A stretch of 64,000 nucleotides of DNA, from NCBI GenBank assembly GCA_023391185.1, contig JAEWBI010000004.1, positions 1-64,000 on the forward strand. Reading direction: 5' to 3'. Origin of the DNA: Bacillota bacterium (GTDB taxonomy: Bacteria; Bacillota_I; Bacilli_A; RF39; UBA660). Positions 1 through 9,345 of this stretch are shown piece after piece; positions within the stretch are counted from its first letter, which is position 1, and each line of letters begins with the position of its first letter. The notes under the pieces are model-generated. The model did no database searches. It was given only the letters and a program-made list of their open reading frames with translations, and had not been told where the DNA came from. The translations under genes were made by a program, and so were the position numbers.

Positions 1-25
1 TTAATTGAAAAAGGTGTATGTATGT

Positions 26-52
26 AAAAAGGAGATAATTCTCCTTTTTTTA
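26..52 (+). terminator. Terminator of a gene upstream of the window
   Basis: Perfect 10-bp stem (26-35 with 40-49), loop TAAT, followed by a T-run. It closes a transcription unit that lies before the window. No open reading frame is visible in front of it here. Confidence 0.8.
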
Positions 53-83
53 TTATATTAATGGGTATCACAAATAAATGCTG

Positions 84-92
84 TGATATAAT
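84..92 (+). promoter_or_regulatory. Extended -10 promoter element for the ABC exporter operon
   Basis: TGATATAAT matches the extended -10 consensus TGnTATAAT. No good -35 is seen. It is the best promoter candidate for the operon starting at 240 and would give a leader of about 140 nt in very AT-rich DNA. Confidence 0.45.
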
Positions 93-239
93 GTTTTAGA
101 AAGATAAATGTTATTTAAGATTCATAAATAAAATAATGATAATATAAAAGCATACAATATATAGAAAAATTTATTAAAATTGTTTATTTAAATTTTAAAT
201 ATTATAGTAATTAGAACTATATAGTTGTGAGGAAAGGAA

Positions 240-956
240 ATGAAAATGAAAGAATTTATAAAATTTGAAAATGTAGTGAAAACATATAGTGTTGGAGATA
301 AGGTATTTAATGCTATAGATGGTATTAATTTTAGTATTCCAAAGGGAGAGTTTGTTGTAATTCTTGGTCCAAGTGGTGCTGGAAAATCGACACTTTTAAA
401 TTTACTAGGTGGCATGGATAATGCTACAAGTGGTAATATTATTATCGATGGTGAAAATATTGAAAATTATAATAAAAATCAAATGACAGAATATCGTGCT
501 GAGAATGTAGGATTTATTTTTCAATTTTATAATATTTTACCAACTCTAACTGTTTTAGAAAATGTTGAAATAGTAAAAGATATAGTTAAAAATCCAAAGA
601 GCGCTGAAAGAATTTTAAAGGACGTTGGATTAAAAGATCATTTCTATAAGTTTCCTAATCAACTATCTGGTGGTGAACAACAAAGAGTTTCTATTGCAAG
701 AGCGATAGCTAAAAACCCAAAACTATTATTGTGTGATGAGCCAACAGGAGCATTAGATTCCAAAACTGGTGTAGATGTTTTAAAATTATTAAAGAAATGT
801 TGTGATGATAATAATGGTAAAAATACTGTTATTGTGGTTACTCATAACTCATTAATTTCAGAGATTGCTGATAGAGTAATTAGAATTAAAAACGGAAAAG
901 TTGAAAGTGTTGAAGAAAATGCCAAACCAAAGGAAATAGATGAGGTAATTTGGTAA
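240..956 (+). CDS. ABC transporter ATP-binding protein, MacB/LolD type
   Basis: A 238-residue ATPase subunit that should drive the FtsX-type permease encoded 1 bp downstream. Walker A (GPSGAGKST, about residue 43), signature LSGGEQQR (about 142) and Walker B with D-loop (DEPTGALD, about 165) are intact, followed by the switch histidine (VTHN). This arrangement is typical of MacB/LolD/BceA-like ATPases that power mechanotransmission exporters rather than classical importers. The start is set by the purine-rich Shine-Dalgarno GAGGAAAGG; ATG codons at 240 and 246 are both possible. The family assignment is firm. The substrate (peptide, lipid or drug) cannot be read from the sequence. Confidence 0.92.
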   Translation: MKMKEFIKFENVVKTYSVGDKVFNAIDGINFSIPKGEFVVILGPSGAGKSTLLNLLGGMDNATSGNIIIDGENIENYNKNQMTEYRAENVGFIFQFYNILPTLTVLENVEIVKDIVKNPKSAERILKDVGLKDHFYKFPNQLSGGEQQRVSIARAIAKNPKLLLCDEPTGALDSKTGVDVLKLLKKCCDDNNGKNTVIVVTHNSLISEIADRVIRIKNGKVESVEENAKPKEIDEVIW

Positions 957-957
957 T

Positions 958-3330
958 ATGTTAAGAAAAAAAATGTTTAGGGATATTAAAAATAATATCA
1001 TGCAATTTATAACGATTTTCTTAATGGTATTTTTAGGCGTATTTGCTTTTGCTGGAGTTCATTCATACATGGATGGTATGACTAAAAGTGCTGATGAGTA
1101 TTATGAAAATAATAATCTGCAGGATATTTGGTTGATGGGTGAAAATTTTAGTAAAGAAGATTTAAATAATATCAAAAAAATTAGTAACATAAATGATGCT
1201 GAAAGAGTATTAACAGTTAATGCTATTCTTGAAAATTATGAAGATGTTGCTCTAGAAGTGAATTTTATTGAATCAAATAATATATCGAAAATGTATGTTG
1301 TAGATGGAGAAGGTTTTGATATAAATAAAGAAGGTTTATGGATTGATAGCTATCTTGCCGAAAATTTAAATATAGCAGTTGGTGATGAAATATCATTTAC
1401 ATATCATAAGTACAAAATTAAAGAAAAAGTACTTGGTTTGATAAATACTCCTGACCATGTTTATTCAGTAAAGGATGAAAATGAAATATTTCCGAATCAT
1501 AAAGATTATGGGTATATTTATTTATCTGTAAATGAATTTCCTGAAGATTATATATATGATGAATTAAAGAAACAAATGAATATAGATGATATCAGTATAA
1601 TAAAATCATATATAAAAGATTTTAATATATCTAACTATTATGTCTTTAATAAAGTTATTATCGATATTGATGATCATTCTAAGTTAGACGAAACTAAAAC
1701 TGATTTAGAAAAAAATATAAAGGCAGCAATAGCTGTCACTGATCGTGATTCTAGTAGTTCATATATTGCTTATAATTCAGAAATTGAAGAGGGTAATACT
1801 TATTCTGGAGTATTTACATTTTTATTTTTATTTATTGCGTTATTATCGGTATTAACAACAATGAATAGATTTATAAAAAAGGAAAGAACACAAATAGGTA
1901 CCTTGAAAGCATTAGGTTATAAGGATGGAAAGATAACTTTACATTATATAGGGTATGGATTTTATATTAGTTTACTTGCTGCAATTGTAGCAATAATCTC
2001 AGGGAAATATACATTTGGCAATTTCTTTATGGGGATAGAAATGAAATATTTTGAAGTGCCTGAATATTTCACAACTTTAGAACCTATAGTATATATATTA
2101 GGGGGAGTTGTAGTAATACTTGTAACATTATTTACATATTTATCGTGTAAGAAAATATTAAAAGAGCCAGCATCTGAAGCTCTTAGGGTGCAAGTACCAA
2201 AAGTTAAGAATGCAAAATTTAGTATAACAACAAAAGGATTATTTAAGAAAAGTTCAATGTCAACAAAGTGGAATTTAAGAGATATTTCAAGAAGTAAAGG
2301 TAGAAGTATCATGGCAATTGTAGGTATTGTTGGTTCTACTATGCTTTTAGTTTCTGCATTTGGTATGCTAGATACAATGAACTCATATTTAGATTGGCAG
2401 TTTAATAAGATATATAATTTTGACTATAAATTAACATTAGAAAGTAACTATAAACAAACTGATTATGATAATCTAATTAGTAAATATGGTGATTCAACAA
2501 CTGAAACTTTGGGTATTGAAATAAAAAATAATGGTTTAAAAGAAACTAATATTTTAACAATAAATGATGCAGAAGAACATTTAAAATATACAGATCATAA
2601 GAAAAAATATATTAGTATATCTGATGATGGTGTATATATTACTGAAAAACTAGCAAAAAATTTAAATCTTGAAATTGGAGATAATATAGTCTGGCATATT
2701 TTTGGTGATGACAAATGGTATACAACTAAGATAGTTGGTTTAAATAGAGATCCTCAAAGTCAACAATTAAATATGACAAGGAGCTTTTATGAAAATTTAG
2801 GCCTTAAATATAAAGCTGATACTATATATACTAACAATGATTTAAGCAAAGTTAGACAACTAGACGGTGTAAGTGCTATAAGAAGTGTTGACGGATTAAA
2901 AGAAGGTATGCAAAACATGCTTAACAGTATGACAACATTAGTAATTGTTTTAATAATAGTTTCTATTTTACTTGGTTTTGTCATAATTTATAATTTAGGA
3001 ATATTATCTTTTACTGAAAAACAATACCAGTTTGCAACCTTAAAAGTTTTAGGTTTTAAAAATAAACAAATAGAGAAAATATTTGTAAAACAGAATATTT
3101 GGCTTACCATTATCTCTATTATACTTGGTGCACCACTAGGCTATTATATGACTGACTATATCTTTAAAACTGCACTTGGAGACACATATGATTTTAATGG
3201 TTATATTAAACCTATTTCATATATATATGCCTGCGTAGGAACATTTATTGTTTCACTAATTGTTAATAAGATGTTAGCGAAAAAAGTAAACAAAATAGAT
3301 ATGGTTAGTAGTTTAAAAGGTAATGAATAA
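958..3330 (+). CDS. ABC transporter permease with two FtsX domains
   Basis: A 790-residue membrane protein, transcribed with the ATPase at 240-956 (1-bp gap). It has an N-terminal membrane segment (about residues 13-33), a large extracytoplasmic region, a first FtsX-like block of three membrane helices (about 280-400), a second N-terminal-type helix (about 448-470), another extracytoplasmic region, and a second FtsX block (about 655-780). This duplicated FtsX layout is typical of Gram-positive exporters of the MacB-like superfamily; partner accessory proteins may be encoded elsewhere. Both FtsX blocks carry the usual K(A/V)LG(Y/F)K-type coupling segment. The substrate is unknown. A terminator follows immediately. 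Confidence 0.88.
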   Translation: MLRKKMFRDIKNNIMQFITIFLMVFLGVFAFAGVHSYMDGMTKSADEYYENNNLQDIWLMGENFSKEDLNNIKKISNINDAERVLTVNAILENYEDVALEVNFIESNNISKMYVVDGEGFDINKEGLWIDSYLAENLNIAVGDEISFTYHKYKIKEKVLGLINTPDHVYSVKDENEIFPNHKDYGYIYLSVNEFPEDYIYDELKKQMNIDDISIIKSYIKDFNISNYYVFNKVIIDIDDHSKLDETKTDLEKNIKAAIAVTDRDSSSSYIAYNSEIEEGNTYSGVFTFLFLFIALLSVLTTMNRFIKKERTQIGTLKALGYKDGKITLHYIGYGFYISLLAAIVAIISGKYTFGNFFMGIEMKYFEVPEYFTTLEPIVYILGGVVVILVTLFTYLSCKKILKEPASEALRVQVPKVKNAKFSITTKGLFKKSSMSTKWNLRDISRSKGRSIMAIVGIVGSTMLLVSAFGMLDTMNSYLDWQFNKIYNFDYKLTLESNYKQTDYDNLISKYGDSTTETLGIEIKNNGLKETNILTINDAEEHLKYTDHKKKYISISDDGVYITEKLAKNLNLEIGDNIVWHIFGDDKWYTTKIVGLNRDPQSQQLNMTRSFYENLGLKYKADTIYTNNDLSKVRQLDGVSAIRSVDGLKEGMQNMLNSMTTLVIVLIIVSILLGFVIIYNLGILSFTEKQYQFATLKVLGFKNKQIEKIFVKQNIWLTIISIILGAPLGYYMTDYIFKTALGDTYDFNGYIKPISYIYACVGTFIVSLIVNKMLAKKVNKIDMVSSLKGNE

Positions 3331-3344
3331 TATTTGATATATAA

Positions 3345-3372
3345 AAAGGAGAAGATTCTCTTTTTTTTTTAT
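3345..3372 (+). terminator. Terminator of the ABC exporter operon
   Basis: AAAAAGGAGA / TCTCTTTTT hairpin with one G:T pair and a T10 tract. It also separates the operon from the convergent HxlR gene. Confidence 0.8.
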
Positions 3373-3415
3373 ATAAAAAAATAATACAAAAAGTATTATT
3401 TTTAAAAATTCTATT

Positions 3416-3775
3416 TTAATTTGAACGATTCATTGAACAACACGCTTCCATACCATTTTTTTGCAAATATATTTCTCCCCAATTGTACATTGCATTAAGA
3501 ATGGGTTTTATACTTTTGCCAAATTCTGATAAATTATATTCCACTTTTGGTGGAACAATAGGGTAGACTGTTCTTATTATTAAGTTGTCATTTTCAAGTT
3601 CTCTTAACTGTTGAGTAAGCATTTTTGCCGTTGCACTTGGTATTAGTTTCTTTAATTCTCCAAATCTTAAAGCACCGTCAACAAGATGCCATAGTATTAA
3701 AGCTTTATATTTTCCACCTATTAATTTTAATGTAGCATCAACAGGACAATTTAAATTATTTTCACAATATTCCAT
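3416..3775 (-). CDS. HxlR-family winged-helix regulator
   Basis: A 119-residue DNA-binding protein of the HxlR (DUF24) family, recognised by the CPVDATL...GGKYK opening and the helix-turn-helix followed by an LTQQLRELE segment. The start at 3775 is chosen over an upstream in-frame codon because TAAGGAGG sits 9 nt before it. It is transcribed divergently from copA with about 150 bp between the two starts, so it probably regulates that cluster. Cysteines at residues 4 and 10, and a C-terminal CC pair, could sense metal or redox state. Known HxlR proteins respond to thiol stress or aldehydes; CsoR or CopY is the more usual copper sensor, so the inducer is open. Confidence 0.85.
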   Translation of the reverse strand: MEYCENNLNCPVDATLKLIGGKYKALILWHLVDGALRFGELKKLIPSATAKMLTQQLRELENDNLIIRTVYPIVPPKVEYNLSEFGKSIKPILNAMYNWGEIYLQKNGMEACCSMNRSN

Positions 3776-3809
3776 AATAATATTCCTCCTTAGTATCATT
3801 TTGGGTAGT

Positions 3810-3857
3810 ATGTTACAAAAATGTGCGTATTTCCATTAATGAAAGTTAATGTTACAA
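3810..3857. promoter_or_regulatory. copA/HxlR divergent control region with a repeated 9-mer
   Basis: ATGTTACAA occurs at 3810-3818 and again at 3849-3857, 39 bp apart, in the divergent spacer. A plausible copA promoter is TTTCCA (3830-3835), 17 bp, TACAAT (3853-3858), which overlaps the second copy. The repeats are candidates for regulator binding sites. No experimental basis. Confidence 0.4.
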
Positions 3858-3922
3858 TTATATCAGGCAATTTTCGAATAGTCAAATAAAAATTGCTTGT
3901 AATAGATAGAGAAGGTGAGTTT

Positions 3923-6376
3923 ATGAAAAAAGAAACATTTTATATAACTGGAATGTCTTGTACAGCTTGCGCAAAACATATTGAAAAAGCTGTCAATGAA
4001 ATAGATGGTACTATCAGTGTTAATGTTAATTTTGCTACTGAAAAAATGGTAGTTGAGTATGATGAAAAAATAGTGACGGTATCAAAAATAAAAGAAATAG
4101 TTGCCGAAAATGGCTATAAGGTAGTAGAAACTAGTGTCAGTAAGATTATTATTCCAATTGGTGGAATGACATGTGCTTCATGTGCTAGTAGTGTTGAAAA
4201 GGCAGTTAGGAAGTTAGACGGTATAGATAGTGTAAAAGTAAATATTGCTACTGAAAAAGCAAATATATCTTATGATCAAAGTATTGTACAGCTATCTAAA
4301 ATAAAAGAAGCTATTGAAGAAGCTGGATACAAAGTCTTGGAAATAAAAAAAGAGAGTTTAATTGATGAAGATAAAATAAGAAAAGAAAAGGAGATAAATA
4401 CTCTTTGGACAAAATTTATTATATCAACAATATTTTCGTTACCTCTTTTATATATTGCTATGGTTCCTATGATTAGTTTTATAAGATTACCATTTCCTGG
4501 TGACTTAGATCCGATGCAATATCCTTTGATTTACGCATTAATAGAATTAATATTAGTAATTCCTATAATATGTGTTGGTTATAAGTTTTATACAGTTGGT
4601 TTCAAATCACTTTTTAAAAGAAGACCAAACATGGATTCACTTATTGCAATAGGAACAACAGCAGCAGTGTTTTATAGTATCTATAATACTATATTAATTG
4701 CTGAGGGTCAGTTTGCATTAGTTGAATCATTATATTATGAAACAGCTGGAGTAATAATAACTTTAATTTTACTTGGAAAGTCATTAGAAGCTGTTTCAAA
4801 AGGGAAAACAAGTGAAGCAATCAAGAAATTAATTGGATTAACACCAAAAACAGCTCTTATTGAAGAAGATGGTAAAGAAAAAGAAGTAGCTATTGATGAA
4901 GTTGAAATAAATGATATCATTATAGTTAAACCGGGAACAAAAATTCCTGTTGATGGTGTTATTGTAGAAGGATATAGTTCTGTTGATGAATCAATGTTGA
5001 CTGGTGAAAGTATGCCAGTTGATAAAAAAGCAGGAGATAATGTTTATGCTGCTTCAATAAATGATAATGGGTTATTTAAATTTAGGGCAACAAAAGTCGG
5101 TAGTGATACTGCCTTAGCTCAAATTATAAAATTAGTTGAAGATGCTCAAGAATCAAAAGCACCAATCGCAAAAGTAGCTGATACTGTATCAGGTTACTTT
5201 GTTCCGATTGTTTGTCTTATTGCTGTTGTGGCAGGGGTTATCTGGTTTATTGTTACTGGTGACTTAGAATTTTCATTAAAAATATTTATTTCAGTTCTAG
5301 TGATTGCTTGCCCATGTGCACTTGGTCTTGCAACTCCAACAGCTATTATGGTTGGTACAGGAAAAGGTGCTGAAAAAGGTATTTTAATTAAAGGTGGCGA
5401 AGCACTTGAAATTGCACATAAAATTAGTGCAATAATTCTTGATAAAACAGGAACTATAACAGAAGGAAAACCACAAGTCACTGATATTATTGTAGTAGAG
5501 GACACTACTAAAGATAAAGTTTTAAAAATGGCTGCATCTGCTGAAAAAGGATCTGAACATCCTCTTGGGAAAGCAATTTTAAATGAAGCTAAAAATAGAA
5601 ATATGAACTTACTAAAAATGAGCGATTTTAAATCCTTAACTGGGTTAGGGATATCAGCTGAAATTGATAATATTAAAGTATTACTTGGAAATAAAAAGTT
5701 AATGGATAAATATTCAATTTCTTTGAAAAAATTAGAAAAAGAATCTGATGATTTAGCACATAATGGAAAAACTCCAATGTATATAGCTTTTAATGGAAAA
5801 ATTGCTGGCATTATTGCTGTATCTGATGTAGTAAAAAGTAGTAGTAAAAAGGCAATAGAAAAACTTCAAAAGATGGGAATTGAAGTTGTAATGATAACAG
5901 GTGATAATAAAAAAACAGCAGCAGCAATAGCTAAACAGGTTGGAATAAATAAAGTATTATCCGAGGTTCTTCCACAGGACAAAGCTGCTGAAGTTAAAAA
6001 ACTACAAGGTAAAAACAAAAAAGTAGCAATGGTAGGAGATGGCATAAATGATGCTCCCGCACTTGCACAGGCTGATATTGGTATTGCAATTGGTTCAGGT
6101 ACTGACGTAGCAATAGAATCAGCTGATATTGTTCTTATGAAGAGTGATTTAATGGATGTGCCTGTTGCTTTAGAATTAAGTAAAAAAACTATAAGAAACA
6201 TAAAGCAAAATTTATTTTGGGCATTCGGTTATAATGTAATTGGTATTCCAGTTGCGGCCGGATTGCTATATGGTTTTAATGGATTACTACTTAATCCAAT
6301 AATTGCTGCATTAGCAATGAGTTTAAGTTCTGTATCAGTTTTAACCAATGCACTAAGACTTAAAAAAATTAAGTAA
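3923..6376 (+). CDS. copA: Copper-transporting P1B-type ATPase
   Basis: An 817-residue Cu(I)-exporting ATPase. Two N-terminal heavy-metal-associated domains carry GMSCTAC (about residue 10) and GMTCASC (about 82). The membrane metal site is CPC (about 462, in [13 protein letters not shown]). The phosphorylation motif DKTGT lies near 507, with the nucleotide-binding HP pair (SEHPLG) and the hinge [10 protein letters not shown] further on. Two HMA domains and CPC are standard for Firmicutes CopA. The start is set by GAAGGTGAG before ATG 3923; an upstream in-frame TTG at 3893 lacks a Shine-Dalgarno. It heads a cluster of copper- and thiol-type proteins. A Cu(I) efflux role is strongly supported by family. 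Confidence 0.95.
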   Translation: MKKETFYITGMSCTACAKHIEKAVNEIDGTISVNVNFATEKMVVEYDEKIVTVSKIKEIVAENGYKVVETSVSKIIIPIGGMTCASCASSVEKAVRKLDGIDSVKVNIATEKANISYDQSIVQLSKIKEAIEEAGYKVLEIKKESLIDEDKIRKEKEINTLWTKFIISTIFSLPLLYIAMVPMISFIRLPFPGDLDPMQYPLIYALIELILVIPIICVGYKFYTVGFKSLFKRRPNMDSLIAIGTTAAVFYSIYNTILIAEGQFALVESLYYETAGVIITLILLGKSLEAVSKGKTSEAIKKLIGLTPKTALIEEDGKEKEVAIDEVEINDIIIVKPGTKIPVDGVIVEGYSSVDESMLTGESMPVDKKAGDNVYAASINDNGLFKFRATKVGSDTALAQIIKLVEDAQESKAPIAKVADTVSGYFVPIVCLIAVVAGVIWFIVTGDLEFSLKIFISVLVIACPCALGLATPTAIMVGTGKGAEKGILIKGGEALEIAHKISAIILDKTGTITEGKPQVTDIIVVEDTTKDKVLKMAASAEKGSEHPLGKAILNEAKNRNMNLLKMSDFKSLTGLGISAEIDNIKVLLGNKKLMDKYSISLKKLEKESDDLAHNGKTPMYIAFNGKIAGIIAVSDVVKSSSKKAIEKLQKMGIEVVMITGDNKKTAAAIAKQVGINKVLSEVLPQDKAAEVKKLQGKNKKVAMVGDGINDAPALAQADIGIAIGSGTDVAIESADIVLMKSDLMDVPVALELSKKTIRNIKQNLFWAFGYNVIGIPVAAGLLYGFNGLLLNPIIAALAMSLSSVSVLTNALRLKKIK

Positions 6377-6400
6377 GAAAATAGAAAGGATGACATATTA

Positions 6401-7090
6401 ATGAAAAATAAAATAATTATACTATCAGTTTTAGGTTTAATAATAGTTAGTGCTATTATATTTACTTCAATTAAGTTATTAAAAAATTTAGATGTAGTAG
6501 GAAAACAATCACTTAGTTCATTTAAGGAAATAACTACAACTTTAACAAACAATATTAAATTAAATGAGGAGAGTACTAGCTGGATATTATCATCTCCAGA
6601 TAATAGTGCGAAGTTTATTTGGAGTACAGATTCTAGTAAAACAAGCAATTATGATGTAATGCTAGAGTTTTCTATAGACCCATTTATAAAGGCTGGGTTA
6701 AACAAAGATAAGCTCCAAACTGAAATGTTATCTAATGATGTAATTATATTAGGGACAGAATTAAGTGATAAAAAGATTAATTATGATGGTGATTTTTCTT
6801 CTTATGAGTCTTATAAAAAGATAGTAGAGTTAAATAGAAATAGTATTAAATACCATGCTGAGTTAGATCATTATGGTATTGATTTAGGTAATGGAAATTT
6901 GTTTGAATGGGCAAAAGATATGACTACAAATGATAAAGATATAGTTTTTGTGCTTAATCCAGAACCATTTATAAAGGCTGGAGTTAATCCAGAAGAAGTA
7001 GATGGCTGGGTATATGCTAAAGTTCCAACAATGAAAGACGGAAAAAAGGTTGAGGTTTATAAACTTTTAAAACCATTCAATTTAAAATAA
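6401..7090 (+). CDS. Membrane-anchored protein with an internal repeat, copper-cluster associated
   Basis: A 229-residue protein of unrecognised family. One N-terminal hydrophobic segment (residues 4-24) should act as a signal anchor, with the rest outside the membrane. Two halves share a degenerate pattern, an aromatic/Trp then acidic stretch ending in PFIKAG(L/V)N, near residues 70-100 and 170-195, suggesting an internal duplication. It lies 25 bp after copA and before a hairpin that precedes the HMA fusion gene, so a role in copper handling outside the membrane is plausible. It has no cysteine, so it is not an obvious thiol metal-binding protein. Function unknown. Confidence 0.75.
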   Translation: MKNKIIILSVLGLIIVSAIIFTSIKLLKNLDVVGKQSLSSFKEITTTLTNNIKLNEESTSWILSSPDNSAKFIWSTDSSKTSNYDVMLEFSIDPFIKAGLNKDKLQTEMLSNDVIILGTELSDKKINYDGDFSSYESYKKIVELNRNSIKYHAELDHYGIDLGNGNLFEWAKDMTTNDKDIVFVLNPEPFIKAGVNPEEVDGWVYAKVPTMKDGKKVEVYKLLKPFNLK

Positions 7091-7095
7091 TAGAG

Positions 7096-7126
7096 AATAA
7101 TAACTGTTTGCAAATTATTATTTTTT
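7096..7126 (+). terminator. Weak hairpin with T-run between copper-cluster genes
   Basis: AATAATAA (7096-7103) pairs with TTATTATT (7115-7122) and T6 follows. The stem is all A:T, so it would terminate only partially and could lower expression of the genes from 7149 onward. Confidence 0.5.
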
Positions 7127-7148
7127 GTAAAAAGAAAGGAGAAAAAAT

Positions 7149-8465
7149 ATGGAAAAAATATATGTTAAGATTGAAGGAATAACATGTGACCACTGTAGGA
7201 TGAAGATTACTAAAGCTTTAGAACAAATAAAGAATGTTGTATCTATTTCTTTTGATGGTCATATTGCTGAAGTTACATATAGTGGCAAACTAAATAAGAA
7301 TGATATAGTAAATTCCATTATCAAAATAGATTATTATACTGATTTAAAAATGATTTCAGCTAATAAAAAAACTCTGAAACGTACTATGTCTTTAGGACAA
7401 TTTTTTAAGATTTTTATTATTATTATCTTATTAGCTATAGTATTGAATATGTTATTTGGCTTTAATATATTTAACATGATACCTGTAATTAACAGTAAGA
7501 CAACTTATTCAATGCTATTTATTACAGGACTTCTTACTAGTGTGCACTGTATTTCAATGTGTGGAGCAATAAATTTAATAGCAAGTAGTTCTATTAAACG
7601 AAACTTTAAGAAACCATTTTTATATAATCTTGGAAGACTTGTGTCATATACCATTATTGGTGGTTTAGTTGGCTTGATAGGTAGTGTATTTAAATTTAAT
7701 TCATATATAGATGGCACTATAATTATAATAGCTTCTATTTTTATGCTTTTCATGGCATTTAATATGATGGGAATTATAGACTTTTCTCTAAAGTTTAAAA
7801 CTCCTAAAATAATTAATAAGTTCAAAATAAATGGTCCTTTTATGTTAGGATTACTAAATGGACTTATGCCATGTGGTCCTCTTCAAGCAATGCAAGTATA
7901 TGCATTGTCAACAGGTTCATTTATTTATGGTGCTTTATCTATGTTTCTATTTTGTTTAGGGACAATTCCTTTAATGCTATTGGTAGGTATTGTATCGAAT
8001 TTCTTAAATAATAATCATAGAAAAATTTTAAATAAAGTTTCAACAGTTATAGTCTTGATTCTATCGTTTGTAATGTTTAATCGTGGTTTATTAAGTATGG
8101 GAATAGATATTTCTAATATTTTTAAACCAAGTTATGATAATTATTTAAAGAGTGAAATGGTTGAGGACTATCAAGTTATTGAATTTGATTTATCACCATC
8201 TGGTTATAAGGACATTGTTGTAAAACAGGGAATACCCGTTAAGATAATTATAAACGCAAGTATGAATTCATTAACTGGTTGCAATAATGCAATAAAAATA
8301 AATAGTTTTAATATTGATAAAGATTTACAAGTTGGACGAAATGTAATTGAATTCACTCCAAATAAGAAAGGTACATATACATATACTTGTTGGATGGGAA
8401 TGCTAAAAAACAATATTGTTGTTGTAGATGATGACACTATTTTTACAGGAGGTAATAATGATTAA
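7149..8465 (+). CDS. HMA / DsbD_2 (TauE-SafE-like) / cupredoxin fusion protein
   Basis: A 438-residue, three-part membrane protein. Residues 1-68 form a heavy-metal-associated domain with GITCDHC (CxxC at 13-16). About 85-320 is a polytopic DsbD_2/sulfite-exporter-like domain with SVHCISMCG and GLMPCGPLQAM cysteine motifs, typical of the cytochrome-biogenesis/CcdA-like thiol transporters. About 340-430 is a cupredoxin-like domain with cysteine and methionine candidates (TGCNN, CWMGM). Related fusions occur in Firmicutes next to copper ATPases. The architecture suggests passing copper or electrons from the cytosolic HMA domain to an external cupredoxin. The Shine-Dalgarno AAAGGAG supports the start. 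The mechanism is inferred. Confidence 0.85.
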   Translation: MEKIYVKIEGITCDHCRMKITKALEQIKNVVSISFDGHIAEVTYSGKLNKNDIVNSIIKIDYYTDLKMISANKKTLKRTMSLGQFFKIFIIIILLAIVLNMLFGFNIFNMIPVINSKTTYSMLFITGLLTSVHCISMCGAINLIASSSIKRNFKKPFLYNLGRLVSYTIIGGLVGLIGSVFKFNSYIDGTIIIIASIFMLFMAFNMMGIIDFSLKFKTPKIINKFKINGPFMLGLLNGLMPCGPLQAMQVYALSTGSFIYGALSMFLFCLGTIPLMLLVGIVSNFLNNNHRKILNKVSTVIVLILSFVMFNRGLLSMGIDISNIFKPSYDNYLKSEMVEDYQVIEFDLSPSGYKDIVVKQGIPVKIIINASMNSLTGCNNAIKINSFNIDKDLQVGRNVIEFTPNKKGTYTYTCWMGMLKNNIVVVDDDTIFTGGNND

Positions 8466-8643
8466 TACTAATAGACAAAAAATATATATAAAAAGAAACA
8501 TAATAATCACTATTTTTCTAATGATGGTTATATTTCTTATGTTAACAGGTTGTGATGTGAAAGGAGATAATGTAAGTGAAACAAAAGTTACTACAAACAC
8601 GAATGAAAATAATAATACCAGTAATGTTCCTACTTGTCATTAG
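8458..8643 (+). CDS. Small putative lipoprotein overlapping the DUF2318 gene
   Basis: A 61-residue open frame with an AGGAGG Shine-Dalgarno placed well for ATG 8458. It has a basic N-terminus, a hydrophobic stretch, and a lipobox LTGC (Cys about 32). The remaining 29 residues are Thr/Asn-rich and end in Cys-His. It overlaps the end of the HMA fusion gene by 8 nt. Its last 68 nt overlap the start of the DUF2318 gene in a different frame. Its own Shine-Dalgarno and lipobox argue that it is translated. It may also act in translational coupling, or be the remnant of a longer lipoprotein gene. Confidence 0.55.
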   Translation: MINTNRQKIYIKRNIIITIFLMMVIFLMLTGCDVKGDNVSETKVTTNTNENNNTSNVPTCH

Positions 8644-9109
8644 TTTATTTGGATTAGTTGGTTGTAGTTCAGAAAAGACTGAAGAAAAAGTTGAAGAAGT
8701 AGCTCAGCACACTATAATGACAGTGAAACAAGGTGAAGATATTAAAATAAACACTAATGATATAACTTCTAATGCAACTTACTATAATTACGAAATAGAT
8801 GGACATATAATTCAAATATTTGCAGTAAAAGCATCCGATGGTACTGTAAGAATAGCATTTAATACTTGCGGTGCATGTAATCCATCTCCTATGGCTTATT
8901 TTGTCCAAAAAGGCAATTATTTTGAATGTCAAAATTGTGGAAATATGTTTGAAATTGATGAGATAGGTTTAGTAAATAAACCTGGATGCTCTCCAATAGG
9001 CATACTAGATGATAATAAAAACGTAGATGGAGATAACATTACAATATCTAGTGGTTTTATAGAGACATATAAACAAAAATTTGAATCAATAAACATTTTT
9101 AAAAACTAA
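8576..9109 (+). CDS. DUF2318 (Cys-rich, predicted metal/Fe-S binding) lipoprotein
   Basis: A 177-residue lipoprotein. The GTG start at 8576 is supported by AAAGGAGA 8 nt upstream; the ATG at codon 10 has none. The signal sequence ends in a lipobox (LVGC, about residue 30). The mature part matches DUF2318: a YYNYEIDG segment, then CGAC and CQNC pairs about 20 residues apart, and a late PGCSP cysteine. DUF2318 proteins are found with iron/copper transport genes and are annotated as Fe-S or metal binding. It is the last gene of the copper cluster, so a role as extracytoplasmic metal or electron acceptor is likely but unproven. Confidence 0.82.
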   Translation: MKQKLLQTRMKIIIPVMFLLVISLFGLVGCSSEKTEEKVEEVAQHTIMTVKQGEDIKINTNDITSNATYYNYEIDGHIIQIFAVKASDGTVRIAFNTCGACNPSPMAYFVQKGNYFECQNCGNMFEIDEIGLVNKPGCSPIGILDDNKNVDGDNITISSGFIETYKQKFESINIFKN

Positions 9110-9287
9110 GAATTTGTATTTATATTAATATAAACATATAAAAAAATGATGTTTGATATTCTGCTATCTTAATTATTTTTAGCTTAATAATAGGTTTTAG
9201 TTTACAAAATATTAACTTATCTTAAACTAGGGTTTTAGCAATTTTTGATATTATAATACAAAAAAACCTTGTTTTACTTATTTTTTC

Positions 9288-9316
9288 TTGTACATTAACT
9301 TAAGTGGTGGTATAAT
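9288..9316 (+). promoter_or_regulatory. rpsU promoter
   Basis: TTGTAC (9288-9293), 17-bp spacer, TATAAT (9311-9316), with an extended TG two positions before the -10. It lies 30 nt before the rpsU start. Confidence 0.75.
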
Positions 9317-9345
9317 AATTCATAGTTAAGAAGGGAGGGATATTG

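Noticed and set aside
3893..3922. Upstream TTG start for copA adding 10 residues
   Set aside because: No Shine-Dalgarno before it, and the extra residues are encoded by the ribosome-binding region of ATG 3923.
5194..5811. 205-residue open frame antisense to copA
   Set aside because: It lies entirely opposite a well-conserved P-type ATPase, has no Shine-Dalgarno of note, and its sequence is a low-complexity mirror of copA codons. The same holds for antisense frames at 5866-6201, 1962-2312 and 7505-7825.
8428..9109. Frameshifted single lipoprotein gene rather than two overlapping genes
   Set aside because: Both frames have separate Shine-Dalgarno sites, signal sequences and lipoboxes, and DUF2318 is complete in the second frame, so a frameshift is not needed.
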